Shown: positions 17,489 through 26,693, counted from the stretch's first letter. The stretch: DNA of 64,000 bases from Nitrospira sp. (GCA_016788885.1 JAEURX010000052.1:124001-188000), one strand, 5' to 3'. Numbers and translations: made by a program. Notes: generated by a model from the letters alone, not told the origin.

Positions 17489-19627
17489 TTACTTCGATGT
17501 CATTTCATACACCCCGTCCCACGCCGGAGGCGGAGGTGCCTGCCGGTAATTGGCAGACCGTTCCACATAAACCCGTGATGGCCCGTCCGCCGGATCCAAA
17601 TCGGCCGCCTCGGTAAATCTGGCCCAGGCCGTCTCGAAGTCTCGCTGCTTGTACGCGGCGAGCCCCTCCAGGTACCGGTCAACGACGCGTCGTTTGGCTT
17701 CGACGACCTGTCCCTTCCGGCCCAGGAGTTCGAATACGACGACCGGCTCGTTCTTGCCTTTCACTCGTAGCAGATCGATCTCGCGCACTTCAACGTCGTT
17801 CTTAGCCAGTTCGGCGGTGCGTTGCCCGATCAGGATCAACGTATCGTAATATTTGCTCGCCCCTTCGAGACGCGACGCCAGATTGACGCTGTCTCCCGTC
17901 ACCGTATATTCCATGCGCTCATCGGACCCCATGTTGCCGACGATGCAAGGACCGGAGTTGATGCCGATCCTGGCGCCGATCTCCGGCAACCCTTCCTGCA
18001 CCCAGATCCCGCGGAGTCTGGCCAATTCAGCCTGGCAGTCCAACGCGGCATAACAGGCCAATGAGGCATGCGTCGGATCGTCGAGCGGTGCCCCGAAGAG
18101 CGCCATGATACCGTCCCCCAAATACTTATTCACATTGCCGCGGTGCGTCGTCTTGATGATGGTCGTCATGGCCGACAGGTAGCGATTGAGCAACGCCACC
18201 AAATCCTCCGGCGACATCTTCTCCGAAATCGTCGTAAAGCCCGCGATGTCGGAAAACAGGATCGAGATTTCCTTTTTTTCCCCACCCAACTTGATGGCCT
18301 CGGGGTTGCGCATGATCTCTTCAACCACCTCGGACGACATGTACTTGTCGAAGGCCGCGCGCATAAGCCGCCGCTGCCTTCCCTCGGTCACATATTCCAC
18401 CGTGGCCGCCGTCCCGAATGTCAGGGCGAGGGCCACTTCGGGAAAGACCAGTTCCAGCCAACGCGCATGCCCGCCATACGCGTGCGCCACCAAGCCGTAG
18501 TAGGCCACGGCAAGCCCCAGCGTCACGCCGAATTTCACCGGATAGGATCGGACCAACATGAAGGCCCCGGCCGAGGCGAGGCACAGCAGCAAGAGCACCG
18601 TCAACGAAAACCAGGCCGGCGCGGCCTGCAATCCTTGCCCATGCAGCAAATTGTCCAAGGCCGCCATGTGGATCAACACACCGGGCGTGGCGGAAGAAAA
18701 TGGCGTCACCCGAAGATCGTACAGACCTGCGGCCGTCCCGGCGATAAACACAACCTTGTCTTTGAACACCGTCGCATCCAATGTTGGCCGCTCCCCGTTC
18801 TGCTGTCGAGCGAATGCCTGCAGCACGGCACCGATCGAATACTTCCGGGCATGGTAGGTCTGCTCCAGCGAACCGTGCCACCGAATCAGGAGCTGGCCGT
18901 CGGCATCGAGTGGAACACTGGTGTTCCCGATCCGTACCCGTCCGTCCTTGACGGAAATCCTGTCCGCTCCGAGCAAGTACCGAGCCACTGCGACCGAAAG
19001 GTGCGGGACGAATTGCCCGCCCAATTGCCCTAGCACTGGAATGCGCCTCGTCGGACCATCCGCATCCGCGGACAGATTGATGACGCCGAGTCCATGCGCC
19101 TGCTGCGCCAGCACTGGGGTCGGCGGTTTGATCCCGGCTTGCATGCCCGCCATGCGATCCGATTCCTGCCACTCGACTTTCAGCGTTGCGCGGGATTGGA
19201 GATCCGTCGGTATCGAGGTGGACTCGGCCAGGAACAACATGGGCAGGAACACGTTGTCTGCCGCGTGCATGTCATCCGCAAACGACTGATCAAACTCCTC
19301 GGCATTCTCATCCGGTTCGAAAAACATCACATCGAACACGACGGCCTTGGCGCCCGCTTGCTTGAGATAGCGGACCACATACCCGAATCGATCGCGCGGC
19401 CAGGGCCACCGCCCGAACGCCTCCAGGCTCGATTCGTCGATGGCCAGCAACAGCAGATTGGAATCCGCCTTGGCAGGATCCGCATAACGCCGGACCAGAT
19501 GATCCAGCGCCTTGAGTTCTATCACCTCAAACCAGCGGGTCATCCGCAGTCCGGCCACGAGACTGAACACGGCGAGGCCGACCGCAAGCGCGGAGAAGAG
19601 TTTCGTTGTCCGTGTCGAAGAGGTCAT
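17489..19627 (-). CDS. CHASE2-domain class III adenylate/guanylate cyclase
   Basis: A protein of 712 aa. A first membrane segment (LFSALAVGLAVFSLVAGL) is followed by a periplasmic CHASE2 sensor domain (about 30-325; ALDHLVRRYADP, FGRWPWPRDRFGYVVRYLKQAGAKAVVFD). Three further membrane segments (about 340-425) precede a cytoplasmic class III cyclase domain (about 450-630). Metal-binding Asp residues are in ILFSDIAGF and KYLGDGIMALFGAP, and the nucleotide-specifying region is YTVTGDSVNLASRLEG, which favours ATP. The C-terminal ~70 residues form a short TPR-like tail. It probably makes cAMP in response to an extracytoplasmic signal. It heads the three-gene run with the SH3b and M48 proteins. Confidence 0.92.
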   Translation of the reverse strand: MTSSTRTTKLFSALAVGLAVFSLVAGLRMTRWFEVIELKALDHLVRRYADPAKADSNLLLLAIDESSLEAFGRWPWPRDRFGYVVRYLKQAGAKAVVFDVMFFEPDENAEEFDQSFADDMHAADNVFLPMLFLAESTSIPTDLQSRATLKVEWQESDRMAGMQAGIKPPTPVLAQQAHGLGVINLSADADGPTRRIPVLGQLGGQFVPHLSVAVARYLLGADRISVKDGRVRIGNTSVPLDADGQLLIRWHGSLEQTYHARKYSIGAVLQAFARQQNGERPTLDATVFKDKVVFIAGTAAGLYDLRVTPFSSATPGVLIHMAALDNLLHGQGLQAAPAWFSLTVLLLLCLASAGAFMLVRSYPVKFGVTLGLAVAYYGLVAHAYGGHARWLELVFPEVALALTFGTAATVEYVTEGRQRRLMRAAFDKYMSSEVVEEIMRNPEAIKLGGEKKEISILFSDIAGFTTISEKMSPEDLVALLNRYLSAMTTIIKTTHRGNVNKYLGDGIMALFGAPLDDPTHASLACYAALDCQAELARLRGIWVQEGLPEIGARIGINSGPCIVGNMGSDERMEYTVTGDSVNLASRLEGASKYYDTLILIGQRTAELAKNDVEVREIDLLRVKGKNEPVVVFELLGRKGQVVEAKRRVVDRYLEGLAAYKQRDFETAWARFTEAADLDPADGPSRVYVERSANYRQAPPPPAWDGVYEMTSK

Positions 19628-19758
19628 CGAGCAGATTCACCCGAGGCAACAGCGTATACCGAAGGGCTATCGTACTGGAGATCGGATAAGAGGGAAAGAG
19701 GCGGGAGCGAACCATCGTTCGCGAACGGACATTCGGTGGTGTATCTGTCACCTCACAG

Positions 19759-21375
19759 CTACGGCGCGTCATTCGCGCAACGAAACCCCAACGTCGGACC
19801 CCAGTAGGTCATTTCATCCCATCCTCGATAACCGGCGCGCAATTCGAGCGGCCGTTCCATCCAGCTACCGCCTCGCAACACTCGAAAGGTTCCACGCAGG
19901 GGGCCTTGCGGGTCACGTGCCGGCGAGGTGCGGTAAAAATCTTCCGCATACCAATCCTTCACCCATTCTGAAACCAAACCAACCATGCCGGACACGCCAT
20001 AAGGGGAACGGGTGGCCAGCGGCATGCTCACCGGCTCGGCGCCGTTCGTAGAGGCTTTTCCATCCGTGAGCGCCCCCCGGCTTTTTTGAATCACCTCGTC
20101 GCTGTTGCCCCAGGGGTACCGCCTTCCATCGATGCCGCGCGCGGCTTTCTCCCATTCGGCCTCCGTGGGCAACCGTTTCCCGCCCCATTGACAGTAGGCT
20201 CTCGCCTGCATCCAGGTGACATCGGTTACGGGATGTTGCTCCTGCTGAGGATCATCGAAGGCTGCGCGCACTTTAGGCGGGAGACAGCTCCCTCCGTCTA
20301 CACAGGCTCGATACTGTGTGTTGGTCACCCCCTGCTGATCGATCCAGTAGGAACTGAGATAGAGGCGATGCAGCGGACGCGCATCGGGCAGGCCATCCTC
20401 CATCCCCATGAGAAACTCCCCCGCCGGAATCAGCACCATTCCAGCCGGTGGTGTCAGGCCTTGTTCCAACAGCCGTTTGACGGCCTCCTGTTGATCCACC
20501 TGAAGCTGAACATTGACCCGATCGATGGACTCCTCACCGACCGACGGTGCGGTCTCGTTCGAATGAACCAGCGGCACAGGCGCGCGGGCCACTGACGTCT
20601 GCCCGCCTCGCAGCGTCTCCGCAGGTGGGGACGTTGCGACAGATTGGCTCGAGGCCGCCGGTGTTTCAGACATGCGAATGGTCTCGATCCGTACGGCTGT
20701 CCGCGCCATGTCCGGTACGGGATCGCTGGTCCCTTTTCCCTTCTTGCCCTCTTTTCTGACTTTGCCGATCGCCGAAAAATCAAAATCCGGAATATTGGCC
20801 AGCAACGGTGTGGCATAACTGATCGGGACGGCGAACGCCATGCCTTCCGGCACAATGCCGGAGGGGTGCGTAAATTTCGTGGTGAGAATCCCGACAACTT
20901 CACCCTGCCGATTGAAGACCGCCCCGCCGCTGTTGCCCGGGTTCACCGCCGCGTCCACTTGAAACACCCGTTGCACGCCCCTCGTACGCACAGCAGCCAC
21001 ATGGCCTCTGGTGATGGTGGTTTCGCGCAACCCGAACTGAAACCCAACGGCAATCACCTCTTGATCCAGCTTCACGGCCCCGGCGTAGCCAAGCGGCGCT
21101 TCGGACAACCCGACGGTTTCCACCTTCAGAAGCGCGAGGTCATGCTCCGCATCCACACTGACGAGCACCGCAGGCGCCCGAAACTCTCCTGGCGTGACAA
21201 TCGTAATCCGTTTGGCGCTGGCGACCACATGATGCGCCGTGAGGACATAGCCATCGTGGTGGACAATCACGCCGCTGCCCGCCGGTCTCTCGACCGGCAG
21301 CGGTGGCCGCTCATTGGCCTCTCCGTGACCGACACGACCCAGAAAGAGGGTGACTAAGACCAGAAGAATCTTCAT
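19759..21375 (-). CDS. Secreted trypsin-like serine protease fused to a sulfatase-modifying-factor (FGE-type) domain
   Basis: A protein of 538 aa. A short signal peptide (residues 1-20) is followed by a trypsin/DegP-like protease domain with an intact triad: H49 (TAHHVV), D79 (EHDLALL) and S149 (NPGNSGGAV). A linker (about 210-300) leads to an FGE/SUMF1-type domain at about 310-535 (MVLIPAGEFLMG, VTWMQARAYCQWGGKRLPTEAEWEKAARG, YPWG, RVLRGGSW, GFRCA). The segment after RGGSW is MERPLELR, so the cysteine pair of true formylglycine-generating enzymes is absent. The domain is therefore more likely a binding module. No PDZ domain is seen. It overlaps the upstream DUF3365 gene by 4 bp. Confidence 0.88.
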   Translation of the reverse strand: MKILLVLVTLFLGRVGHGEANERPPLPVERPAGSGVIVHHDGYVLTAHHVVASAKRITIVTPGEFRAPAVLVSVDAEHDLALLKVETVGLSEAPLGYAGAVKLDQEVIAVGFQFGLRETTITRGHVAAVRTRGVQRVFQVDAAVNPGNSGGAVFNRQGEVVGILTTKFTHPSGIVPEGMAFAVPISYATPLLANIPDFDFSAIGKVRKEGKKGKGTSDPVPDMARTAVRIETIRMSETPAASSQSVATSPPAETLRGGQTSVARAPVPLVHSNETAPSVGEESIDRVNVQLQVDQQEAVKRLLEQGLTPPAGMVLIPAGEFLMGMEDGLPDARPLHRLYLSSYWIDQQGVTNTQYRACVDGGSCLPPKVRAAFDDPQQEQHPVTDVTWMQARAYCQWGGKRLPTEAEWEKAARGIDGRRYPWGNSDEVIQKSRGALTDGKASTNGAEPVSMPLATRSPYGVSGMVGLVSEWVKDWYAEDFYRTSPARDPQGPLRGTFRVLRGGSWMERPLELRAGYRGWDEMTYWGPTLGFRCANDAP

Positions 21376-22148
21376 GGTTTGACCGGCAACAGCACACTGA
21401 TCGCCCCGGCATTTTGTCCGAGGACGAGGCCTTCCCGCGGATAGCCCATGCGGTCGGCCGCCCCTTTGGGTTCACCATGACAATCCAGGCAATGCCTGGT
21501 TGCATACAACGGAAACATCAAGCGAAACGAGGAGCTGTTGGCTGCCATCTCGCTGATGACGGTTTCCCGAGGGTAGGCAGAATCGGCAAACGCTTCCAAC
21601 GCGCCCCGTTCATAGGCGTCCGGACGGTTAGCAGGATTCCGCGGAGCCAGCGACGTTTGTTTCAGTCGCACGCCCGTCTGATCGGTGAACCGGGCAGACA
21701 CCCGCGCCCCGAACGCGGCGGGAATAAACCCCGTGAATCCAGCAGCCTGGGGATCACGCTCCCGGCGGACATCAGCGATCACCTGCCTGCTGGTGTCGAC
21801 CAATGCGCGAAGGAGCCGTTTCGTTCGCGGGGCCAGCGTCGTGTTGTCCAACTCACGCATGTCGATTCCGGCCCGGCCGCGAAACATGTCCAGGAGTTGG
21901 CGTTCGAAGGCGTCCGGCGTAAGGCCTTTGCCGTGCGATTCATCCAACAGGATCTGATTGTCATTGATGACCGCACGGCCGGAGTCGAGGAGTACGGCGA
22001 GTAGACGAGCAGTCTGTTCGAGTTCGAGTACGGTGTGGAATGGAATGGAAGAACGGTCGGGCTGTTCGAATCCCGAGGTCGGCTGAATGGCGATCAGCCC
22101 CCCTCCTGCTAGCAACGATGCCAACATCCACGGCAGACGACATCGCAT
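21372..22148 (-). CDS. Exported DUF3365 (Tll0287-like) heme-domain protein, paralogue 1
   Basis: A protein of 258 aa. It has an N-terminal signal sequence (LPWMLASLLAGGGLIAI) and a DUF3365 body with AAFGARVSARFTDQTGVRLKQTSL and FRLMFPLYATRHCLDCHGEPKG. The CLDCH near residue 219 is a CXXCH c-type heme-binding motif. Family members are periplasmic c-type heme proteins or redox sensor domains, often with open coordination sites. The ATGA overlap with the protease-FGE gene implies translational coupling. A second copy of the family lies at 62908. Confidence 0.85.
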   Translation of the reverse strand: MRCRLPWMLASLLAGGGLIAIQPTSGFEQPDRSSIPFHTVLELEQTARLLAVLLDSGRAVINDNQILLDESHGKGLTPDAFERQLLDMFRGRAGIDMRELDNTTLAPRTKRLLRALVDTSRQVIADVRRERDPQAAGFTGFIPAAFGARVSARFTDQTGVRLKQTSLAPRNPANRPDAYERGALEAFADSAYPRETVISEMAANSSSFRLMFPLYATRHCLDCHGEPKGAADRMGYPREGLVLGQNAGAISVLLPVKP

Positions 22149-22295
22149 GGACGGCCCCTGATGCGTTCGCGTTGCGGGGTGCAGGGAACCGTGCGCTGCC
22201 GCCGGCTTCAGCCGGACCGCAGCGCACGTGGGGTAAATGGTACGAGTGGCCTGCGATCAAGTCAAGGCGCCACGCGCATGCCGACCCCTGCGTCC

Positions 22296-22805
22296 TTACC
22301 GATTGGACTGGATGTCGATCATCACATTGTCCGCATCCAACTCGATCGTCACGGGCATCCCTTCCTGGAACACCGAGAGTTTGCTCCCTGCCAGGGTGTC
22401 CACCTCAAACCGTTCAAACCCCTCAGGAGTGGAGATGTGGATTTCTCGCCAGAAGGGATCAGCATAGTGAATCCGGCCGGCCAACACCTTGTGATTGGCA
22501 AAATCCTCACCACCTGGTCTGGTGGCGTCCAGCAACACGTTTCCCGAATCGACCAGCAACCACACCTCATCACCGACCTGCGCATCATGCAGCCCGATTC
22601 GATCCGCCTTATTGGGACTGATCGTCCGCATTTGCAGCCCATACGGAGTTTTCACAAACAGGAGGCCGCTTTCAATTTTGGCAATCTGCCCACTCACGGC
22701 GAGATGCACGCCCGGTGATGATCTCTCTGAGGATTCCGCCCCGGCCGGCACCAATGGACACAGGACTCCGATCAATCCGACGAGAAGGCACGCCGTCCAC
22801 TTCAT
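22296..22805 (-). CDS. Secreted hypothetical protein, 169 aa
   Basis: It has a signal peptide (CLLVGLIGVLCPLVPAG, cleavage after GAE) and a strong GGAGG 5 bases before the ATG. The mature part looks all-beta, like an OB or RNA-binding-like barrel: VSGQIAKIESGLLFVKTPYGLQMRTIS, QVGDEVWLLVDSGNVLLDA, and TPEGFERFEVDTLAGSKLSVFQEGMPVTIELD. I recognise no family. It lies 147 bp upstream of the DUF3365 gene and 38 bp downstream of the 131-aa secreted protein, all on the same strand, so a shared operon is likely. Confidence 0.65.
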   Translation of the reverse strand: MKWTACLLVGLIGVLCPLVPAGAESSERSSPGVHLAVSGQIAKIESGLLFVKTPYGLQMRTISPNKADRIGLHDAQVGDEVWLLVDSGNVLLDATRPGGEDFANHKVLAGRIHYADPFWREIHISTPEGFERFEVDTLAGSKLSVFQEGMPVTIELDADNVMIDIQSNR

Positions 22806-22843
22806 GGCAACCTCCTTTCACATCTTTCGCGCTCCCTGTCCGT

Positions 22844-23239
22844 TCAGTACCCCGGCTCACTCCCCATCCCTGGAGCCGGTGGGACAGCAATGCCATATTC
22901 CTGGATCGGAGTGATCATGACGGCAAAGTTGAACAATTCATCCGCCGCCACGTCGTGAATACCCTGATCGCGAGTCCTCAACATCTTGAACCACTTCCCC
23001 ATTTCGGTTTTGACGGTCTTGGTATCTCCCCGTCCGATGGCATCCTTCACGATCGCCAGCCGTTGGCTGTACGGTTCCCAATTCGCACCCGGATAGCTGA
23101 TCTTGTAGAAGTTGAGTGACCCGTTGAGTTCATCGACCCAAGACTGTTGAGCACCGACATTTCCGATGAGCAGGCTCGCCCCGAGACAGAATCCGAACAC
23201 CAGGGTCCACCCCACATATCTCAATCTGGAGCTGTTCAT
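22844..23239 (-). CDS. Secreted hypothetical protein, 131 aa
   Basis: Residues 1-30 form a signal peptide (WTLVFGFCLGASLLIGNVGA). GGAGG precedes the ATG at good spacing. The mature protein is helical (WVDELNGSLNFYKISYPG, YSQRLAIVKDAIGRGDTKTV, MGKWFKMLRTRDQGIHDVAADELFNF). The C-terminal ~20 residues are Pro/Gly-rich. It has no cysteine after cleavage. Family unknown. It is one of three small exported proteins encoded in a row. Confidence 0.6.
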   Translation of the reverse strand: MNSSRLRYVGWTLVFGFCLGASLLIGNVGAQQSWVDELNGSLNFYKISYPGANWEPYSQRLAIVKDAIGRGDTKTVKTEMGKWFKMLRTRDQGIHDVAADELFNFAVMITPIQEYGIAVPPAPGMGSEPGY

Positions 23240-23280
23240 AGTGCGCCTCCTTGGTCATGACGCGATCCCCGGAAAGGGGA

Positions 23281-23610
23281 TCAGTAGGAGACCGCCGATT
23301 GACGATCCGATTCCCGCGCCTCCTCCGCATCCTTGCTGTCCGGCGTCCTCAGCATATTCATGTCCGTCCCTTCGGTCGCATCGAGGTCCGGGACCACCAG
23401 CTGGCGATCAAACCCCTTATCCGGCTCAGTGCCCGCCTGATCACTGGAAGCGGGGTTGTCTCCAGGCCGACTTTCCATCTGCGGCGAGAAGGTCCCGAAC
23501 ATCTGATCCGGATGAATGACCTGAGCGAAACCCACAGACGCCAGCCATGCGGCGACAACCGACCCGAGCACGATCTGGAAGGTAGGCACGAGGCATGTGC
23601 TCCTGTTCAT
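23281..23610 (-). CDS. Secreted hypothetical protein, 109 aa
   Basis: It has a signal peptide (FQIVLGSVVAAWLASVGFA) and GAGGAGG just upstream of the ATG. The mature part is short, acidic and probably disordered (DNPASSDQAGTEPDKGFD, DLDATEGTDMNMLRTPDSKDAEEARESD). No domain is recognised. It is the first of three small exported-protein genes that share strong ribosome-binding sites. The two-component gene pair lies 154 bp upstream. Confidence 0.55.
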   Translation of the reverse strand: MNRSTCLVPTFQIVLGSVVAAWLASVGFAQVIHPDQMFGTFSPQMESRPGDNPASSDQAGTEPDKGFDRQLVVPDLDATEGTDMNMLRTPDSKDAEEARESDRQSAVSY

Positions 23611-23763
23611 AATGCCTCCTCCTCTCTGAAATATGGACGATTCGATCTGTGACGATCGGCACCGATCTCACTCTACGAAAAGGTCTACACGAGGCCTATT
23701 GCCTGGGAGGTGGATTTTCTCTCCACCCTTCGGGTGAGGCGGAGTGCGGTGAGCAATCGGGCG

Positions 23764-24408
23764 TTAGCCGTTCCCGAGGTAGACGAGCACGGCCTCAACA
23801 CGCCCGTTGACCTTCAACTTTTGATAGGCGTGATGGAGATGCGTTTTCACCGTATCGAGGGACACACAGAGTTGATCGGCGATTTCTTTGTTACTGCGCC
23901 CGGCCGCGGCACAGGCAAGGATTTCTTGTTCCCGATCGGTCAACAAGGAGAGCCCCCCGGAATCGGTCTCCCCCTGTTGGCCTGCCAAGGCCACAGCCTT
24001 TTTGGCAAACCCATCCGGCATGTAGGCCGAATGCACGGGCTTGTTCTGGAAGGTCGCGCGGATGATCCGGAGAAACTCCTCATGGTCGGCGTCTTTCAAA
24101 ATGTACCCGGAGGCTCCCGCCTGCACGGCGGCAACGATCCGGGCATCGTCGTCATGCACCGACAGCATCAATACCCGGCAGTCCGCGACACAACTACGGA
24201 TCAGGCGGGTGGCCGTAATACCGTCCAGCCGCGGCATGTCGACATCCATCAACACGATGTCGGGCTTTTCCGCCACGGCGAGGTCGAACGCCTGTCGACC
24301 ATCCATCGCGTCCCCCACGACCACAATGTCCGGCTCATGCTCGAGCAACATCCGTAAACTCTGCCGAAACAATCGTTGATCCTCGGCGATCAGGATGGTG
24401 ATAGGCAT
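23764..24408 (-). CDS. NarL/FixJ-family response regulator
   Basis: A protein of 214 aa from the ATG at 24408 (MPITILIAEDQRLFRQSL). The longer frame runs back through the kinase gene in another frame. REC domain 1-120 has phospho-acceptor D55 (IVLMDVDMPRLDGI), and the LuxR-type HTH at about 148-212 has LTDREQEILACAAAGRSNKEIADQLCVSLDTVKTHLHHAYQKL. The start overlaps the end of the upstream kinase by 19 bp, so the two are translationally coupled. It may control the small secreted-protein genes downstream; that is inferred from position only. Confidence 0.92.
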   Translation of the reverse strand: MPITILIAEDQRLFRQSLRMLLEHEPDIVVVGDAMDGRQAFDLAVAEKPDIVLMDVDMPRLDGITATRLIRSCVADCRVLMLSVHDDDARIVAAVQAGASGYILKDADHEEFLRIIRATFQNKPVHSAYMPDGFAKKAVALAGQQGETDSGGLSLLTDREQEILACAAAGRSNKEIADQLCVSLDTVKTHLHHAYQKLKVNGRVEAVLVYLGNG

Positions 24409-26693
24409 GACTGCTCCTGTCTGACCGGCAACGCGACCGTCAAGACGGCTCCACCCGCAGACCGATTGCCTGCGGTGATGCGGCCGCCATGGGCCTCCAC
24501 CACAAGCCGACAAAAATGCAGCCCCAGGCCGCGCCCGATCCGATAATCCTGCCCATCCTTCTTGCGGAAGAACATGTCAAACACATGCGGCACATCATCC
24601 GGGGCGATTCCCGGCCCCTCATCCTCGATATGGATCATCACCATAGATCCAAAAGACGGCTCACAAGCTGCCGTTGCGCACGACATCGACGCCTCCTCCA
24701 CCAGCAGAGTCAGGGTAATGGTGCCCTGCGGCGGCGAGTATTTGAGGGCGTTGTGCAGCAGGTTGATCAAGACCCGTTGCAACCGTCGCCCGTCCCCCCA
24801 CACCCACACTTCCTCCGACGGCCTACGCACCGCGAATCGCACGCCCTGCGCCTCTGCCTCGAAACGGAAGAGCCTCAACGTCTCTTGCAAGAGCTGACCA
24901 GTGGCGACCGGCGACCGGCTCAGCGGAAGACCCGAATAGTGTTCCTGATACACATCCAACATGTCGTTGATCATGCCCAGGAGCAGGTCGGTCGTGAAGC
25001 GCAAATCCTCCAAACAGCGACGTGGCAGATCCTGTCCCATCTCCGGACGTCCGGCAAGCCATTCCAGCGTTTTCTTGATCCCGGCCAGAGGATTGCGGAT
25101 GTCGTGCGCAAACATCGAGGCGAACTGACTCAACGACGCGAGGCGTTCGGATCGCAGCAATTGCTGCTCGAGTTGTTTCTGCTGAGTCAAATCACGGAGT
25201 TGCACCATGATCGATTCGATGCGGCCGGCCTTCTTGACCGGCACGCAATCGACGTCCATCGTCAGCTCACCACCTACCATCGGCACGCGCATCACGCCTG
25301 CCGACACGTCCTCGCCACTTTGACGCACACGATCCAACTGGGCCTGCAGACGAACTTGCTGGGCCTCAGCCACGAGTTCGAGAACCGGACGGTGAACGAG
25401 GGTCGAGGCCGGTCGGCCGAGCGTCAGCTCACCACGCCTATTCATGGCTTGGATCACACCGAGGGGATCGACCAGGATTTTGGTATCGACCGAGTGATCC
25501 CACAACAGTCGATAGTGTTCTTCGGAAGTCGCCAGGTCGGCATTAGCCTGCTCGACTCGACGAAGATATTGTGCCTTCGCTTGTGACGCCAGCTCCAAGC
25601 GTTCAGCCAACTCATCGAAACTCGCGGCGAGCCGGTCGATCTCTTCAATGCCACTAACACGGTTGGACGACGACGGAAGCAGGGCGGAATATTCACCACC
25701 GCCCATCTGGTTGATACGCTGAATCAGCGCACCCAGAGGCCGCACAATCCGTCGCCCCAGCCGCCAGCGTAACCACACCACAAACACGCCCGTCCCGATC
25801 CAGAACGCGCCAAGCTTCCCGAGCAACGCAGACAACGGCTCGAATGTCTCTGCCGGATCCTGCTGTACCAAGATGGACCAGGCCGGCGCCTGCGCCACCT
25901 CTGAGGGAAGCACGACAGGGGCTATTCCGATGATGCTCCCTTGCGCCCCGTGACTATCCCGGTCGACCTGGGTCCATCGGGCGGCAGGAACCCCGGTCCT
26001 CCCGTGTGTGAGACTCTCCGGAAGAGGTGTATGAAGGTTGCGCGCGCGCGCGGAGCAGGCCAGGATCGCTCCATGCTCATCCAACAGCATCATATGCCCT
26101 GTCCGACCCAGACGGCTCCCAAGAATAGAGGACAGGATGCGATTCGTCCCGATGACGACCTTGAGGACACCACGGACCGGCGCGCCCCGCTCACCAATCG
26201 GCACCGCGACTTCCCAGTACCCACTCCCCTCTTCATCCACCGTGAGGGGTCCTGCCCAGGAATGCCCCTGTTGCACGACCGCCGTCCACCAAGGCTGTCG
26301 GCTGTAAAAACCTCGGGTGGCATCATTCACCCGTCCACCGACCAGTTGGCCGTCCGTCCGTACAATGGCGAGGGAATGGAAATATCGATGCTGCTCTTCA
26401 CGCCATCGCTCCACCTGGGGATTCGCCTGCGCAGAGAGCATCGCTCCCTCCACGGACGCTCGGGGATCGGGAAGCGCGGCAAGCCGTTGCACCCACTCAA
26501 TTTCACCGGCAAGCAGTAAGGCAGCCTTGTCGGCACTTTGACGGGCTATTTCCTGGAAGGTGATCCCGACGGTGGACTGAAGCGACTGTCTGGCGTGCCA
26601 ATAGGCATAGGCGAGGCCTACGGTGCCGCAGAACATTCCCACGGCGAGTACAGACAGGGTGAACAAACTCTGAAGACTGACCCGCTGGCGCAT
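24390..26693 (-). CDS. Sensor histidine kinase (dCache-HAMP-PAS-HisKA-HATPase)
   Basis: A protein of 767 aa. Membrane segment 1 is at about 10-32 (LFTLSVLAVGMFCGTVGLAYAYW), followed by a periplasmic dCache-like domain (about 35-285; GFYSRQPWWTAVVQQGHSWAG, GRTGHMMLLDEHGAI). Membrane segment 2 is near 295 (FWIGTGVFVVWL). HAMP, coiled-coil, and a PAS domain (about 390-500) follow. H530 is in MFAHDIRNPLAGIKK, and the ATPase boxes are HNALKYSPP (N648), DEGPGIAP and GRGLGLHFCRLV. It overlaps its regulator by 19 bp. The signal is unknown. Its periplasmic domain resembles that of the kinase at 13998-15911 (shared WW and GHxMLLD motifs). Confidence 0.92.
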   Translation of the reverse strand: MRQRVSLQSLFTLSVLAVGMFCGTVGLAYAYWHARQSLQSTVGITFQEIARQSADKAALLLAGEIEWVQRLAALPDPRASVEGAMLSAQANPQVERWREEQHRYFHSLAIVRTDGQLVGGRVNDATRGFYSRQPWWTAVVQQGHSWAGPLTVDEEGSGYWEVAVPIGERGAPVRGVLKVVIGTNRILSSILGSRLGRTGHMMLLDEHGAILACSARARNLHTPLPESLTHGRTGVPAARWTQVDRDSHGAQGSIIGIAPVVLPSEVAQAPAWSILVQQDPAETFEPLSALLGKLGAFWIGTGVFVVWLRWRLGRRIVRPLGALIQRINQMGGGEYSALLPSSSNRVSGIEEIDRLAASFDELAERLELASQAKAQYLRRVEQANADLATSEEHYRLLWDHSVDTKILVDPLGVIQAMNRRGELTLGRPASTLVHRPVLELVAEAQQVRLQAQLDRVRQSGEDVSAGVMRVPMVGGELTMDVDCVPVKKAGRIESIMVQLRDLTQQKQLEQQLLRSERLASLSQFASMFAHDIRNPLAGIKKTLEWLAGRPEMGQDLPRRCLEDLRFTTDLLLGMINDMLDVYQEHYSGLPLSRSPVATGQLLQETLRLFRFEAEAQGVRFAVRRPSEEVWVWGDGRRLQRVLINLLHNALKYSPPQGTITLTLLVEEASMSCATAACEPSFGSMVMIHIEDEGPGIAPDDVPHVFDMFFRKKDGQDYRIGRGLGLHFCRLVVEAHGGRITAGNRSAGGAVLTVALPVRQEQSCLSPS

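Noticed and set aside
18068-19033. 321-aa open frame on the plus strand
   Set aside because: Antisense to the CHASE2 cyclase, which has full domain support.
22055-22085. GTTCGAATC-like T-loop sequence, possible tRNA
   Set aside because: No acceptor stem or anticodon arm can be built around it, and it lies inside the DUF3365 coding sequence. No tRNA was found in the window.
24489-25586. 365-aa open frame on the plus strand
   Set aside because: Antisense shadow of the sensor kinase gene; no recognisable motif or start signal.
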